The notes beneath the pieces are model-generated. The model did not search any database. It was not told the DNA's origin and saw nothing but the letters and a program-made list of their open reading frames with translations. Made by a program: the position numbers and the translations under genes. A stretch of 32,244 nucleotides of DNA from Prevotella sp. (GTDB lineage: Bacteria; Bacteroidota; Bacteroidia; Bacteroidales; Bacteroidaceae). The stretch lies in assembly GCA_016291595.1 (NCBI GenBank), contig JAEEXN010000028.1:1-32244 (forward strand), given 5' to 3'. Shown here piece after piece: positions 1 to 8,152 of the stretch. Position 1 is the stretch's first letter. The number at the start of each line of letters is the position of its first letter.

Positions 1-49
1 GACTATTTTACCCTCTCGACCATCATCTGCACTATGGAAACACCTTAAT

Positions 50-79
50 GTCACAAAGTCACATGTCACAACGTCACAT
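50..79. repeat. Short GTCACA tandem repeat
   Basis: Four copies of GTCACA start at 50, 58, 65 and 73, i.e. a 15-bp unit present twice. The region from 1 to 462 contains no gene I can support; apart from this repeat, the two arrays that follow and a terminator, I see nothing in it. Function unknown. Confidence 0.8.
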
Positions 80-115
80 TTTCTTTCCCCTAAGCTGGCT
101 GGAGTGTAACCATAC

Positions 116-218
116 CTTCTATGAACGTAAAAATGCCTTCTACGAGGCGTAAACATGCCTCTACGGACGTAAACATGCCTTCTATCGGCGTAAACATGCT
201 TTCTATCGGTGTAAATAA
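116..218. repeat. 21-bp tandem repeat array (5 units)
   Basis: TCTA occurs at 118, 139, 160, 181 and 202, an exact 21-bp period. Each unit contains a (C/T)GTAAA block, and three of the junctions read ATGCCT (a fourth reads ATGCTT). Units are contiguous with no spacers and differ by a few bases. No open reading frame explains the periodicity. The array lies beyond the terminator of the acyltransferase operon. Function unknown; a period of two helical turns would suit a DNA-binding protein, which is inference. Confidence 0.93.
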
Positions 219-256
219 ATCGGAGGGCAGGTTTTTGATTTCCATGGAAATTGCAA

Positions 257-350
257 TTAAAGCCTGATTATGCTCGAATTAATGCCTACTTATGTTCTAA
301 TTAATGCCTACTTATGTTCTAATTAATGCCTGATTAGACCTTAATTAATC
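257..350. repeat. 22-bp tandem repeat array (about 4.3 units)
   Basis: TTAA recurs at 257, 279, 301, 323 and 345, an exact 22-bp period. The two central units (279-300 and 301-322) are identical; the flanking ones are degenerate. The unit core is TTAATGCCT followed by an A/T-rich half. It shares ATGCCT with the 21-bp array 40 bp upstream, but the remainder of the unit is different. No coding potential is seen. Confidence 0.93.
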
Positions 351-402
351 GACTGATTACAACCCAATTTGTCATTAATTGCAAAACAACAATTGTTACG
401 AA

Positions 403-440
403 TAAAAAAACTCTGCTTGAGAGTTAGTCAAACAGAGTTG
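403..440 (-). terminator. Rho-independent terminator of the acyltransferase operon
   Basis: AACTCTG (409-415) pairs with CAGAGTT (433-439), giving a 7-bp stem with a 17-nt loop. On the minus strand it is followed by a T-rich run (plus-strand A's at 404-410). It lies about 24 bp past the stop codon of the N-acyltransferase gene. Confidence 0.75.
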
Positions 441-462
441 TTTCTTTTCAAAAAAATGTTTA

Positions 463-1455
463 TCAGGGTTTCTCTTGATATATCACATTGTTAGCACCCG
501 ATGTAATATGCAGGGCCTCCGGATGTTCGCGTAGATAGCTGTCGATATGTCGGATTCGCTTCTCTTCCAAGATTTCATCGACGGCAATCAGAATACCAGT
601 CTCCTCAACATCGCCGAAACCATAATTAATGGCTGTTCCGAAAAGTTTCATTGTTGGTGACAGACTCATGTAAGCATTCACCAACGGGGGAATATTATAT
701 CCCAATTTACGAACCTCGGAATTCAAAATACGGTAATCTTTCTTGAAATTATCCTCGCAGAAGAGTGCCTCCAATTCCTTTTCGTCAGTTTCTATTTTCA
801 GCGGTTTCATCGGGATTATCAAGTTCTCCTTATCGTCAAAATGCTTCTTAAGGAAGTAGAGAATCATATCACGTCCCTTACGGACATACGAAGGATACAT
901 GGTCATTTTCCCGAAGAAATACTTCACATTCGGCTTGATGACAGTCAGAGCTCCAAGTCCGTCCCACAGATTGTCGAGTGCGAACAGGCTTTTTGCCCCC
1001 ATGCGCGAACTCTGATAAGGCAACGAGACGAACGAACGTCCCAGTTCGATAGTACGTGACATATACTCGTCAAGGAACTTCTTCGAGAAATGGAACATAT
1101 GACTGGTGGCGAGAATAGGCTGACCGTTCTCATCCAGTTTCCAATCAGTCCCGCAAAGATAGCGGTAACCACCGATAATCTCCTCTGCCTCAGGATTCCA
1201 CACAATAAGTTGCTTGTAGCAATTTTCACTGATGTCGAACTCATCGATATCAATCTCCTTGCCTGTACCGCCACCGGCCTCACGGAAGGCTATCTCGCGC
1301 AAACGGCCAATCTCGCGCATCACATTGGGAGCCTGATGCGCCGTAATGACATAAATCTCATTATGACTCTTGTTCGTCATACGAAGCTGACGCTCGCGGG
1401 TCAGTTCTGCTTTCAGCAACTGTTTGTCTACGGGAGGGATAATCTCTTGTTCCAT
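463..1455 (-). CDS. glsB: GNAT-family N-acyltransferase, probable glycine-lipid synthase subunit (GlsB/OlsB-like)
   Basis: This 330-residue protein resembles the hemolysin-like GNAT acyltransferases (OlsB-related) of Bacteroidetes. From family knowledge, in Bacteroides thetaiotaomicron the homologous GlsB transfers a hydroxy-fatty acyl group to the amine of glycine, giving the N-acyl glycine precursor of glycine and serine-dipeptido lipids. Visible support: a basic N-terminus, the segment IGRLREIAFREAGGGTG (about residues 48-64) followed by D/E-rich residues, EEIIGGYRY (about 91-99) and the ELGRSFV motif (about 137-143), all typical of this group. No signal peptide or membrane helix is seen, so it is probably a cytosolic or membrane-surface enzyme. 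It starts 23 bp downstream of the O-acyltransferase gene stop, so the two form an operon. The acceptor amino acid cannot be read from sequence alone. Confidence 0.8.
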   Translation of the reverse strand: MEQEIIPPVDKQLLKAELTRERQLRMTNKSHNEIYVITAHQAPNVMREIGRLREIAFREAGGGTGKEIDIDEFDISENCYKQLIVWNPEAEEIIGGYRYLCGTDWKLDENGQPILATSHMFHFSKKFLDEYMSRTIELGRSFVSLPYQSSRMGAKSLFALDNLWDGLGALTVIKPNVKYFFGKMTMYPSYVRKGRDMILYFLKKHFDDKENLIIPMKPLKIETDEKELEALFCEDNFKKDYRILNSEVRKLGYNIPPLVNAYMSLSPTMKLFGTAINYGFGDVEETGILIAVDEILEEKRIRHIDSYLREHPEALHITSGANNVIYQEKP

Positions 1456-1478
1456 GTTTGTGTGGTTTGCTATAATTT

Positions 1479-2294
1479 CTAGAGTTCGTAAACTTGATCT
1501 TCAACAAATTTTGCCCATTCCATCGGTGTTTTCGACTTATCAAAAGTCTGCCATGGGATAGGCTTTCCGATAGCTACCCGGAATGTTTTGTGCACATTTT
1601 TGTACATTTCATCGACCAAAAACATCATTGCCAGATTGAATGGCAGGTGGCGATCACTGAAATTAGCCAGACGATAGAAGAAATTACTGTTTTGTCCGCC
1701 AAAGTGAATGGGCACCACATCGCGCTGATATTGCACGCTTTTGGTGATAAACGTCTTCTTCCAGGGTATATCGTGAATGATTCCATTGATTTTCCTTGAG
1801 CAGATTCCGGCAGGGAACATCAGCATGTGATTGTCACTTTTAAAACCTGCCTCCACCATTGCTGGGAAATCGCGGCTCTGCTTGCCGGTCTTGTTAATAG
1901 GAATGCAGACGGGAGCAAGCCCCGGGAGATTCATCAGGATATCATTCACGAGATAGCGGAAACGACCATCGTAGTGACGACCGATAACAGCACCGAGGGC
2001 AACACCGTCGACTCCTCCAAGAGGATGGTTACTGACAAACGTATAAAGACGACCATCGTTTTTGTCGGGCAGGTTCTCTTTCCCCTCAACATTCAAGGTC
2101 ATATCAAGATAACGCACACATTCCTCCAGCCAATCCACACCTTTTTTGTCGCGGCTTTCCCACAAATAGCGGTTCACCTCGTCCTGATGGACAATGCGCT
2201 TGAGCCATCCTGTCGGCACATATTTTGCCTTAGAGCCTATCTTGCTACGAAGAATGTCATCAACATCGACAGTTTTCTCTGTAATTTGCTTCAT
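1479..2294 (-). CDS. glsA: 1-acyl-glycerol-3-phosphate-type O-acyltransferase, probable GlsA
   Basis: A 271-residue PlsC/LPLAT-family acyltransferase. The acyltransferase block is VSNHPLGGVDG (H90 and D96), the H-x5-D form seen in this Bacteroidetes branch rather than the usual H-x4-D. MLMFPAGICSR further on matches the FPEGTRS-like acyl-acceptor motif, with Ala replacing the usual Glu. GlsA family members O-acylate N-acyl glycine to make mature glycine lipid; general lysophospholipid acylation is the alternative. I start it at ATG 2294. The longer frame begins with a TTG at 2315 that sits next to the predicted transcription start. It is the first gene of a two-gene operon, just upstream of the N-acyltransferase. 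Confidence 0.8.
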   Translation of the reverse strand: MKQITEKTVDVDDILRSKIGSKAKYVPTGWLKRIVHQDEVNRYLWESRDKKGVDWLEECVRYLDMTLNVEGKENLPDKNDGRLYTFVSNHPLGGVDGVALGAVIGRHYDGRFRYLVNDILMNLPGLAPVCIPINKTGKQSRDFPAMVEAGFKSDNHMLMFPAGICSRKINGIIHDIPWKKTFITKSVQYQRDVVPIHFGGQNSNFFYRLANFSDRHLPFNLAMMFLVDEMYKNVHKTFRVAIGKPIPWQTFDKSKTPMEWAKFVEDQVYEL

Positions 2295-2318
2295 GTTATT
2301 CAATGATACTAACAATTT

Positions 2319-2327
2319 GCAAAAATA
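2319..2327 (-). promoter_or_regulatory. Bacteroidetes -7 promoter box for the acyltransferase operon
   Basis: Minus-strand TATTTTTGC matches TAnnTTTGC, 25 bases before the ATG at 2294. A convincing -33 element at the usual distance is not evident. It argues against the upstream TTG start. Confidence 0.7.
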
Positions 2328-2433
2328 ACGTTATTTTTCCAAAATCGTTCCTATTTTCCGAAAAATATTTCTAATTGTGAGTATTTTTATGGCAATCAGA
2401 CACTTTTAACATTTGTACGACAAGGGACTCAAA

Positions 2434-2494
2434 CTGCTGTAGAACAGAAAGACTTGATGGAAAACAGCAGTAGCAGAACATTCGCAAAATTCTG
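2434..2494. other. Two hairpins in the gap before mraZ
   Basis: CTGCTGT (2434-2440) is complementary to ACAGCAG (2464-2470), and CAGAA (2474-2478) to TTCTG (2490-2494). No T-run follows, so they do not look like a terminator. Apart from the acyltransferase promoter, the mraZ promoter candidate and the operator, the 2295-2624 gap has nothing else I recognise. Confidence 0.45.
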
Positions 2495-2535
2495 TTGCCA
2501 AGTAGAATTCCATGTGTCAAATCAATAAAAATGCA

Positions 2536-2543
2536 CTTTTTTG
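2536..2543 (+). promoter_or_regulatory. Possible -7 box for mraZ
   Basis: CTTTTTTG is one mismatch from TAnnTTTG and lies 8 bp upstream of the first TGTGG repeat. No clear -33 element is present, so this is tentative. If right, the operator would overlap the transcription start. Confidence 0.4.
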
Positions 2544-2550
2544 AAAAAAT

Positions 2551-2580
2551 TGTGGAGAAATGTGGTGGATTGTGGGGAAT
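2551..2580 (+). promoter_or_regulatory. Putative MraZ operator: three TGTGG direct repeats at 10-bp spacing
   Basis: TGTGG begins at 2551, 2561 and 2571, exactly one helical turn apart, 45 bp before the mraZ ATG. MraZ in E. coli is known to bind three direct TGGGN-type repeats with 5-nt gaps (10-bp period) upstream of its own gene; the number, period and position match. The binding itself is inferred. Confidence 0.75.
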
Positions 2581-2624
2581 TTTAATTAATTTTGAAGCCG
2601 AATTCCATCATTAAATATGTACGT

Positions 2625-3074
2625 ATGCGATTTTTAGGAAATATAGAAGCAAAAACAGACGCCAAAGGGAGAGCCTTCCTACCGGCAGTTTTCCGCAAGG
2701 TGCTTCAGGCATCTGGCGAAGAACGGCTGATGCTTCGCCAGCATGTACATGAGAAATGCCTTGTGATTTATCCCGAATCAGTTTGGAACGAGCGCACCGA
2801 CATGCTTCGAAAACAACTAAGCATGTGGAACAAGGCACAGGAAGCCCTTTTCCGTCAGTTCACCTCACAAGCAGAGGAAGTAACGCTCGATGGTAACGGC
2901 CGGTTGCTGATATCAAAGCGGTTGTTACAGGCTGCAGGAATAGATCAAGCTATTCGTTTCATCGGTAATGACAATACCATTGAAATTTGGGCTGAGGGCA
3001 ATTTGGAGCAGACCTTCCTGAGCGATGAGGAATTCAGCAATGAGCTGGAGAAAATCATGACGATGCCTTTCTGA
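2625..3074 (+). CDS. mraZ: Transcriptional regulator MraZ
   Basis: A 149-residue MraZ/AbrB-fold DNA-binding protein, the usual first gene of the dcw cluster. Two MraZ repeats are visible, each with the characteristic hairpin: DAKGRAFLPA (about residues 12-21) and DGNGRLLISKRL (about 89-100). The family forms ring oligomers that bind direct repeats upstream of mraZ and repress the cluster. I chose ATG 2625 (protein begins MRFLGNIEAK, the canonical family start); the longer frame from a TTG at 2592 adds 11 residues lacking family similarity. It is followed by rsmH after 4 bp, so both are cotranscribed. Confidence 0.95.
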   Translation: MRFLGNIEAKTDAKGRAFLPAVFRKVLQASGEERLMLRQHVHEKCLVIYPESVWNERTDMLRKQLSMWNKAQEALFRQFTSQAEEVTLDGNGRLLISKRLLQAAGIDQAIRFIGNDNTIEIWAEGNLEQTFLSDEEFSNELEKIMTMPF

Positions 3075-3078
3075 TACG

Positions 3079-3993
3079 ATGATCATTACGGCCGAAACAT
3101 ATCATGTACCTGTACTCTTGAAAGAGAGTATCGATGGTTTGAACATCAAGCCTAACGGTACTTATGTGGACGTAACGTTCGGAGGCGGAGGGCATAGCCG
3201 TGAGATTCTTTCCCGTCTGGGCAGCAAGGGACATCTTTACAGTTTCGACCAGGATGCTGATGCTGAGAAAAACATCGTCAATGACGAGCGTTTCACATTT
3301 GTCCGTTCCAATTTCAGGTATCTGAAGAACTGGATGCGCTATTATGAGGTAGACCATATCGACGGTCTTTTGGCCGATTTAGGCGTATCAAGCCATCATT
3401 TCGACGACGAGACGCGCGGATTCTCGTTCCGTTTCAACGCTCCGTTGGACATGCGTATGAACAAAAGAGCACAGCTGACGGCTGCAGAGGTCGTCAATAA
3501 TTACACGGAAGAGCAACTGGCCGGCATTTTCTATCTATACGGCGAACTGAAAAACGCTCGCAAGATTGCTGCCGCACTGGCAAAGGCACGTTCTGTCAAG
3601 CCCATTGAGACCACTCAGGACCTCATAGATGCAACTGCGCGGTTGATGGGACGCGAGCGGGAAAAGAAAGATACCGCCAAACTGTTCCAGGCTTTGCGTA
3701 TCGAGGTAAACCACGAGATGGAGGCCCTCATAGAGATGCTTAACTCGGCTACAGAACTGCTGGGAGCAGGCGGAAGGCTGTCGGTCATCACCTACCACTC
3801 CCTTGAGGACCGCATTGTGAAAAACATGATGAAAGCCGGCAATACCGAGGGAAAGATGAAACAAGACTTCTTCGGACGTGCCGAATCGCCTTTCACTTTA
3901 GTAAACAATAAGGTGATCGTGCCTGACCAGGACGAACAAGAGCGAAATCCACGCAGTCGTAGCGCTAAACTTAGAATTGCAGAGAAAAAATGA
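3079..3993 (+). CDS. rsmH: 16S rRNA (cytosine-1402 N4)-methyltransferase RsmH
   Basis: A 304-residue SAM-dependent methyltransferase (formerly MraW) that N4-methylates C1402 in the ribosomal decoding centre. The N-terminus HVPVLLKESIDGL, the SAM-binding motif DVTFGGGGHS (about 31-40), LADLGVSSHHFD, the helical insertion containing ALRIEVNHE, TYHSLEDRIVK, and the C-terminal RSRSAKLRIAE are all family hallmarks. Length is normal. It lies 4 bp after mraZ and overlaps ftsL by 4 bp (ATGA), indicating translational coupling. Confidence 0.97.
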   Translation: MIITAETYHVPVLLKESIDGLNIKPNGTYVDVTFGGGGHSREILSRLGSKGHLYSFDQDADAEKNIVNDERFTFVRSNFRYLKNWMRYYEVDHIDGLLADLGVSSHHFDDETRGFSFRFNAPLDMRMNKRAQLTAAEVVNNYTEEQLAGIFYLYGELKNARKIAAALAKARSVKPIETTQDLIDATARLMGREREKKDTAKLFQALRIEVNHEMEALIEMLNSATELLGAGGRLSVITYHSLEDRIVKNMMKAGNTEGKMKQDFFGRAESPFTLVNNKVIVPDQDEQERNPRSRSAKLRIAEKK

Positions 3994-4466
3994 GTGACGA
4001 AATAAAAGACATACAAGAGAACAAGCCTGAGGTTCCTGAAGCAGAAGCCCCCAAGGCAAAGAAAGAGGCTCCAATCAAAGAGGAGCCCTCGCTTAAAGAG
4101 GTCATCCAGGAACAAGCGCGGGAGGACGAGGAAACGCTAACCTCAAATATCACTCTCCGTAAGATTCTTGGTGGCGATTTCCTCACTGCCAATATGCTAA
4201 AAAGGCAAATAGGAGTCATCCTGATTATCGTCGCATTTACGATTGTCTACATCTCCAACCGCTATAGCTGCCAAAGAGATCTGCTGGAGATTGACAAACT
4301 GAACAAGGAACTGTTGGACGCAAAATATAAAGCATTGTCGAGCAGCAGCATGCTGACAGAGAAATGCCGTGAGAGCCACGTATTGGAAATGCTGAGAAAC
4401 AACAAGGACAGCATCCTCCATATTGCCGACCAACCACCATATATCATCAATGTACCTGAGAAATGA
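3990..4466 (+). CDS. ftsL: Bacteroidetes-type FtsL cell-division protein
   Basis: A 158-residue bitopic membrane protein in the ftsL position of the cluster. Residues 1-70 are charged and rich in Glu, Lys and Pro, presumably cytoplasmic. A single membrane helix spans about 72-90 (QIGVILIIVAFTIVYISNRY). A periplasmic helical stretch at about 93-135 resembles the coiled coil by which FtsL pairs with FtsB/DivIC. Sequence identity to proteobacterial FtsL is not evident; the call rests on topology, size and position. The cytoplasmic tail is longer than in E. coli FtsL, as expected for the Bacteroidetes family. Overlaps of 4 bp exist on both sides. Confidence 0.85.
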   Translation: MSDEIKDIQENKPEVPEAEAPKAKKEAPIKEEPSLKEVIQEQAREDEETLTSNITLRKILGGDFLTANMLKRQIGVILIIVAFTIVYISNRYSCQRDLLEIDKLNKELLDAKYKALSSSSMLTEKCRESHVLEMLRNNKDSILHIADQPPYIINVPEK

Positions 4467-6610
4467 GCAGCCAGTTTGACAGAAAAAAGATCGTACCCCG
4501 CTACAAGATGATAGCCTATGTGATGCTTCTCATAGGTGTGCTCATCGTGGGTAAAGCGCTTTACATCTCAACGGTGAAGCGCGACTACTGGATGAAAGTG
4601 GCCTCAAGACTGAAAAAAGATAGTGTGGACGTGAAACCCACTCGAGGCAACATCTTGAGCTGCGACGGCCGCCTCATGGCCAGTTCTCTGCCCGAATTCA
4701 AGATGTATATGGACTTCCAGGCCTTACACGATGCTAAAAACGACTCTCTCTGGTATGCGAAACTCGACAGTATCTGCGACGGCCTGCACCAGATATTCCC
4801 ACAGAAAACAGCTGCCGAGTTCAAACAAGACTTGGAGGCCGGACATAAAAAGATGAGCCGCAACATGGCCATATGGCCGCGCCGTGTGGACTATAGCACT
4901 TACTCGGAAGTGAAAAGACTGCCTATCTTCAACATGATATCCTACAAAGGCGGTTTCCACGTTGAGGAATTCAATGCACGCAAACGCCCCTTTGGCTCAC
5001 TGGCCGGACGAACCGTAGGAGACATGTTTGGAGCAAAGGACACTGCCAGATTCGGACTGGAATTGTCGTATGACTCTATCCTTCGCGGCACAACTGGTTT
5101 GATTCACCGCCGAAAGGTGATGAATCGCTACCTTAATATAATGGACACCCCTCCTATCGACGGCGCTGACATTGTGACGACCATCGATGTCGCCATGCAA
5201 GACCTTGCAGAACGCTCTGTCATCGATGAGCTGAAACTCATCAACGGAAACGTGGGTGTTGCCATTGTCATGGAAGTTGCCACAGGTGATATCAAGGCCA
5301 TTGTGAACATGGAGAAGTGTATCGATGGCGTTTACCGCGAAGTTAAAAACCACGCTGTAAGCGATTTGCTGGAGCCGGGATCGGTATTCAAGACAGCCTC
5401 CATGCTGGCTGTGCTCGACGACGCCATGTGTGACACCACGAAAAGGGTCGATACCGGCAGTGGTATCTATGTGATGCATGGCCGGAACATGAAAGACCAC
5501 AACTGGCATCGTGGCGGATACGGTACCATCACGCTACCCAGAAGTTTGGAAGTCAGTTCCAACATCGGAGTGAGCAGGATTGTGGATGAGTATTATTTCA
5601 ATCAGCCAGACCGGTTTGTAAAGAAGATTCACAGTTTCGGACTGGCCGATGACCTGCATATCCCCCTTCAAGGAGCCTCTCCTGCAAAAATACGTATACC
5701 CAAGAAAGATAAGACTGGCAAGCACTGGGCCAATTGGAGCAATACAGCATTGGCATGGATGAGTATCGGTTATGAGACTCAGGTGCCGCCCATCTCGACA
5801 CTGACATTCTATAATGCCATTGCCAACAACGGCCGGATGATGCGTCCGCGATTTGTGAAGAAAGTGGTGAAGGACGGACAGGTCATAGCTGAGTATCCGC
5901 CCGTTGTCATGAGGGAGCAAATAGCAAAGCCTCAAACGATAAAGACCATGCAGACAATTTTGCGCCATGTGGTCAGCCAAGGCTTAGGAAAGCGTGCCGG
6001 TTCAACATCCTTCCAAGTATCAGGAAAGACCGGAACAGCACAGATATGGAATAAAGGAGGTAAGACTTCCTCGTTCCTTCTGTCGTTTGCGGGCTTCTTT
6101 CCATCCGACAATCCACGCTATAGCTGCATTGTCTGTATCCAGAAATCAGGTTTGCCAGCTTCAGGAGGCGGAATGAGCGGTCTGGTATTCCACAATATTT
6201 CAGAAGGAATTATGGCTCAAAACGTCAAGATGAGTGTTACCGACGCAAAAGACTCAACTTCTGTCATGTTGCCGGATGTCAAGCAAGGCAACCTCCTTGC
6301 CGCCGATTATGTGCTGACACACCTGGGCATCAAGACCGATGACGGATGGAACGGGAGCTTTGCTGAAGGAAATCCTATCTGGGGAAAGGCCGTCATGAAC
6401 AACAACTCGTTGCAACTCTCACGGGTGAAGCAGTATGGAAACTCCTACATTCCTAACGTTTTGGGCATGGGAGCTCGTGATGCAGTTTTTCTGTTGGAAA
6501 GCAGAGGAGTAAGAGTAAGAATAGAGGGACGAGGCAAAGTTACTGGCCAAAGTCTGCCTGCCGGCCACTTTATTAAGAAAGGCGAAAGCTGTACACTGAC
6601 ATTGAAATAA
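4463..6610 (+). CDS. ftsI: Septal penicillin-binding protein / peptidoglycan D,D-transpeptidase FtsI (PBP3)
   Basis: A 715-residue class B PBP that cross-links septal peptidoglycan in partnership with FtsW. Order of parts: short cytoplasmic tail, membrane anchor at about 15-37, PBP dimerisation domain ([12 protein letters not shown], about 59-70), transpeptidase domain with SVFK (catalytic Ser307, Lys310), SSN (365-367) and KTG (522-524), then one C-terminal PASTA domain at about 660-715 ([14 protein letters not shown] to the end). A C-terminal PASTA domain is absent from E. coli FtsI but common in Bacteroidetes and Gram-positive orthologues. It overlaps ftsL by 4 bp; murE starts 16 bp after its stop. 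Confidence 0.96.
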   Translation: MSSQFDRKKIVPRYKMIAYVMLLIGVLIVGKALYISTVKRDYWMKVASRLKKDSVDVKPTRGNILSCDGRLMASSLPEFKMYMDFQALHDAKNDSLWYAKLDSICDGLHQIFPQKTAAEFKQDLEAGHKKMSRNMAIWPRRVDYSTYSEVKRLPIFNMISYKGGFHVEEFNARKRPFGSLAGRTVGDMFGAKDTARFGLELSYDSILRGTTGLIHRRKVMNRYLNIMDTPPIDGADIVTTIDVAMQDLAERSVIDELKLINGNVGVAIVMEVATGDIKAIVNMEKCIDGVYREVKNHAVSDLLEPGSVFKTASMLAVLDDAMCDTTKRVDTGSGIYVMHGRNMKDHNWHRGGYGTITLPRSLEVSSNIGVSRIVDEYYFNQPDRFVKKIHSFGLADDLHIPLQGASPAKIRIPKKDKTGKHWANWSNTALAWMSIGYETQVPPISTLTFYNAIANNGRMMRPRFVKKVVKDGQVIAEYPPVVMREQIAKPQTIKTMQTILRHVVSQGLGKRAGSTSFQVSGKTGTAQIWNKGGKTSSFLLSFAGFFPSDNPRYSCIVCIQKSGLPASGGGMSGLVFHNISEGIMAQNVKMSVTDAKDSTSVMLPDVKQGNLLAADYVLTHLGIKTDDGWNGSFAEGNPIWGKAVMNNNSLQLSRVKQYGNSYIPNVLGMGARDAVFLLESRGVRVRIEGRGKVTGQSLPAGHFIKKGESCTLTLK

Positions 6611-6626
6611 CAAAAAAACACAAGAT

Positions 6627-8078
6627 ATGGAACTATCCAAATTGCTCAAAAATACTGAGCCTATCGCTATTGAGGGCGAAGTGACAGTAGATATAACGGG
6701 GGTAAACATCGATTCCCGACGCATCCAGCCGGGCCATTTGTTCGTGGCTATCAAAGGCACCCAAGTAGACGGACACTCATTCATCAAGAAAGCTGAGGAT
6801 TTAGGTGCTGTGGCCGTGCTTTGCGAGGACATGCCTGCGGAGAAGAAAGAGGGCGTCACCTACGTACAAGTTCCCTCAACAGAAGATGCAGTAGGTCCCG
6901 TAGCCACTCTGTTTTATGGTGATCCTACATCGAAATTGAAGCTGGTAGGTGTAACCGGCACAAATGGCAAGACCACTATCGCCACCTTATTATATAATAT
7001 GTTCCGCAAGATGGGACACAAATGCGGTCTTCTCTCTACGGTTTGTAATTATATAGAGGATGAGGCAATTCCCACCAGCCATACCACACCAGATCCGATT
7101 GAGCTGAATGCACTGCTTGGAAAGATGGTAGATGCCGGTTGTGAATACGCTTTCATGGAGTGCAGCAGCCACGCCATAGCCCAGAAACGTATTGGTGGCT
7201 TAAAATTCACAGGCGGTCTTTTCACCAACTTGACACGCGATCATCTTGACTACCACAAGACTTTCGAGAACTACCGCGACGCAAAGAAGGCGTTCTTCGA
7301 CGCTCTTCCGAAGACCGCTTTCGCCATTACTAATGCCGACGACAAAAACGGAATGTTCATGGTTCAGAACACCAAGGCTACCGTTAAGACCTACTCCACC
7401 CGCTCGATGGCTGATTTTAAGGCACGCATCCTGGAATGCCACTTCGAGGGAATGTACTTGGAAGTAGACGGACGCGAGGTCGGAGTACAATTCATCGGTA
7501 AGTTTAATGTAAGCAACCTGTTGGCTGTTTATGGTGCTGCGGTTATGTTGGGCAAGGAGCCTGAGGATGTCCTGCTCGTTATGAGTACTCTCAAAAGTGT
7601 CAGCGGACGGCTTGAGCCCATCCATTCGCCAGAAGGTTATACGGCAATTGTCGATTATGCCCACACCCCCGATGCCTTGGAGAATGTGCTGAATGCCATT
7701 CACGAGGTTCTTAACGGCAAGGGGAAAGTGATTACGGTATGCGGAGCCGGTGGCAATCGCGATAAGGGAAAACGCCCCATCATGGCTCAAGAGGCTGTCA
7801 AACAAAGCGACAAAGTCATTATTACGAGTGACAATCCACGATTTGAGGAGCCTCAGGACATCATTAACGACATGCTGGCAGGCCTCAACGCACAACAAAT
7901 GAAGAAGGTCCTGAGCATTACCGACCGCAAGGAAGCCATCCGGACGGCTTGCATGCTGGCTCAGAAAGGCGACGTGATTCTCATTGCGGGTAAAGGACAT
8001 GAGGACTATCAGGAGATTAAAGGAGTGAAGCATCATTTCGACGACCGCGAGGTGGTGCGTGAAATCTTTGCCCAATAA
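6627..8078 (+). CDS. murE: UDP-N-acetylmuramoyl-tripeptide synthetase MurE (meso-diaminopimelate-adding)
   Basis: A 483-residue Mur ligase that adds the third stem-peptide residue to UDP-MurNAc-L-Ala-D-Glu in the cytoplasm, using ATP. Visible: P-loop GTNGKT (111-116), the THTTPDP-like segment SHTTPDP (151-157), the lysine expected to be carbamylated (YRDAKK, about Lys220), NRDKGKRP (377-384) and DNPR (402-405). DNPR is the substrate-selecting motif of enzymes that add meso-diaminopimelate rather than L-lysine, so the wall is predicted to be of the DAP type, as expected for a Gram-negative Bacteroidales. Confidence 0.97.
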   Translation: MELSKLLKNTEPIAIEGEVTVDITGVNIDSRRIQPGHLFVAIKGTQVDGHSFIKKAEDLGAVAVLCEDMPAEKKEGVTYVQVPSTEDAVGPVATLFYGDPTSKLKLVGVTGTNGKTTIATLLYNMFRKMGHKCGLLSTVCNYIEDEAIPTSHTTPDPIELNALLGKMVDAGCEYAFMECSSHAIAQKRIGGLKFTGGLFTNLTRDHLDYHKTFENYRDAKKAFFDALPKTAFAITNADDKNGMFMVQNTKATVKTYSTRSMADFKARILECHFEGMYLEVDGREVGVQFIGKFNVSNLLAVYGAAVMLGKEPEDVLLVMSTLKSVSGRLEPIHSPEGYTAIVDYAHTPDALENVLNAIHEVLNGKGKVITVCGAGGNRDKGKRPIMAQEAVKQSDKVIITSDNPRFEEPQDIINDMLAGLNAQQMKKVLSITDRKEAIRTACMLAQKGDVILIAGKGHEDYQEIKGVKHHFDDREVVREIFAQ

Positions 8079-8152
8079 TCCATAGACCTATATAACAAGT
8101 GTTTAAAAACCAACGATAATACCTCTATATATCACATCTAACACTTCCAAAT

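Noticed and set aside
116..350. Possible CRISPR array
   Set aside because: Units are 21-22 bp and contiguous; there are no unique spacers of fixed length and no cas genes nearby. The same applies to 24209-24468.
2592..2624. TTG start for mraZ
   Set aside because: Conserved MraZ begins at ATG 2625; the extra residues have no family match and the TTG lies next to the operator.
7200..8075. Long minus-strand open frame opposite murE (291 codons)
   Set aside because: It mirrors the conserved murE frame, has no recognisable domain and no promoter; a by-product of codon bias. Similar antisense frames opposite gyrB (21194-21913, 22070-22672) and ftsZ (17558-18202) were rejected for the same reason.
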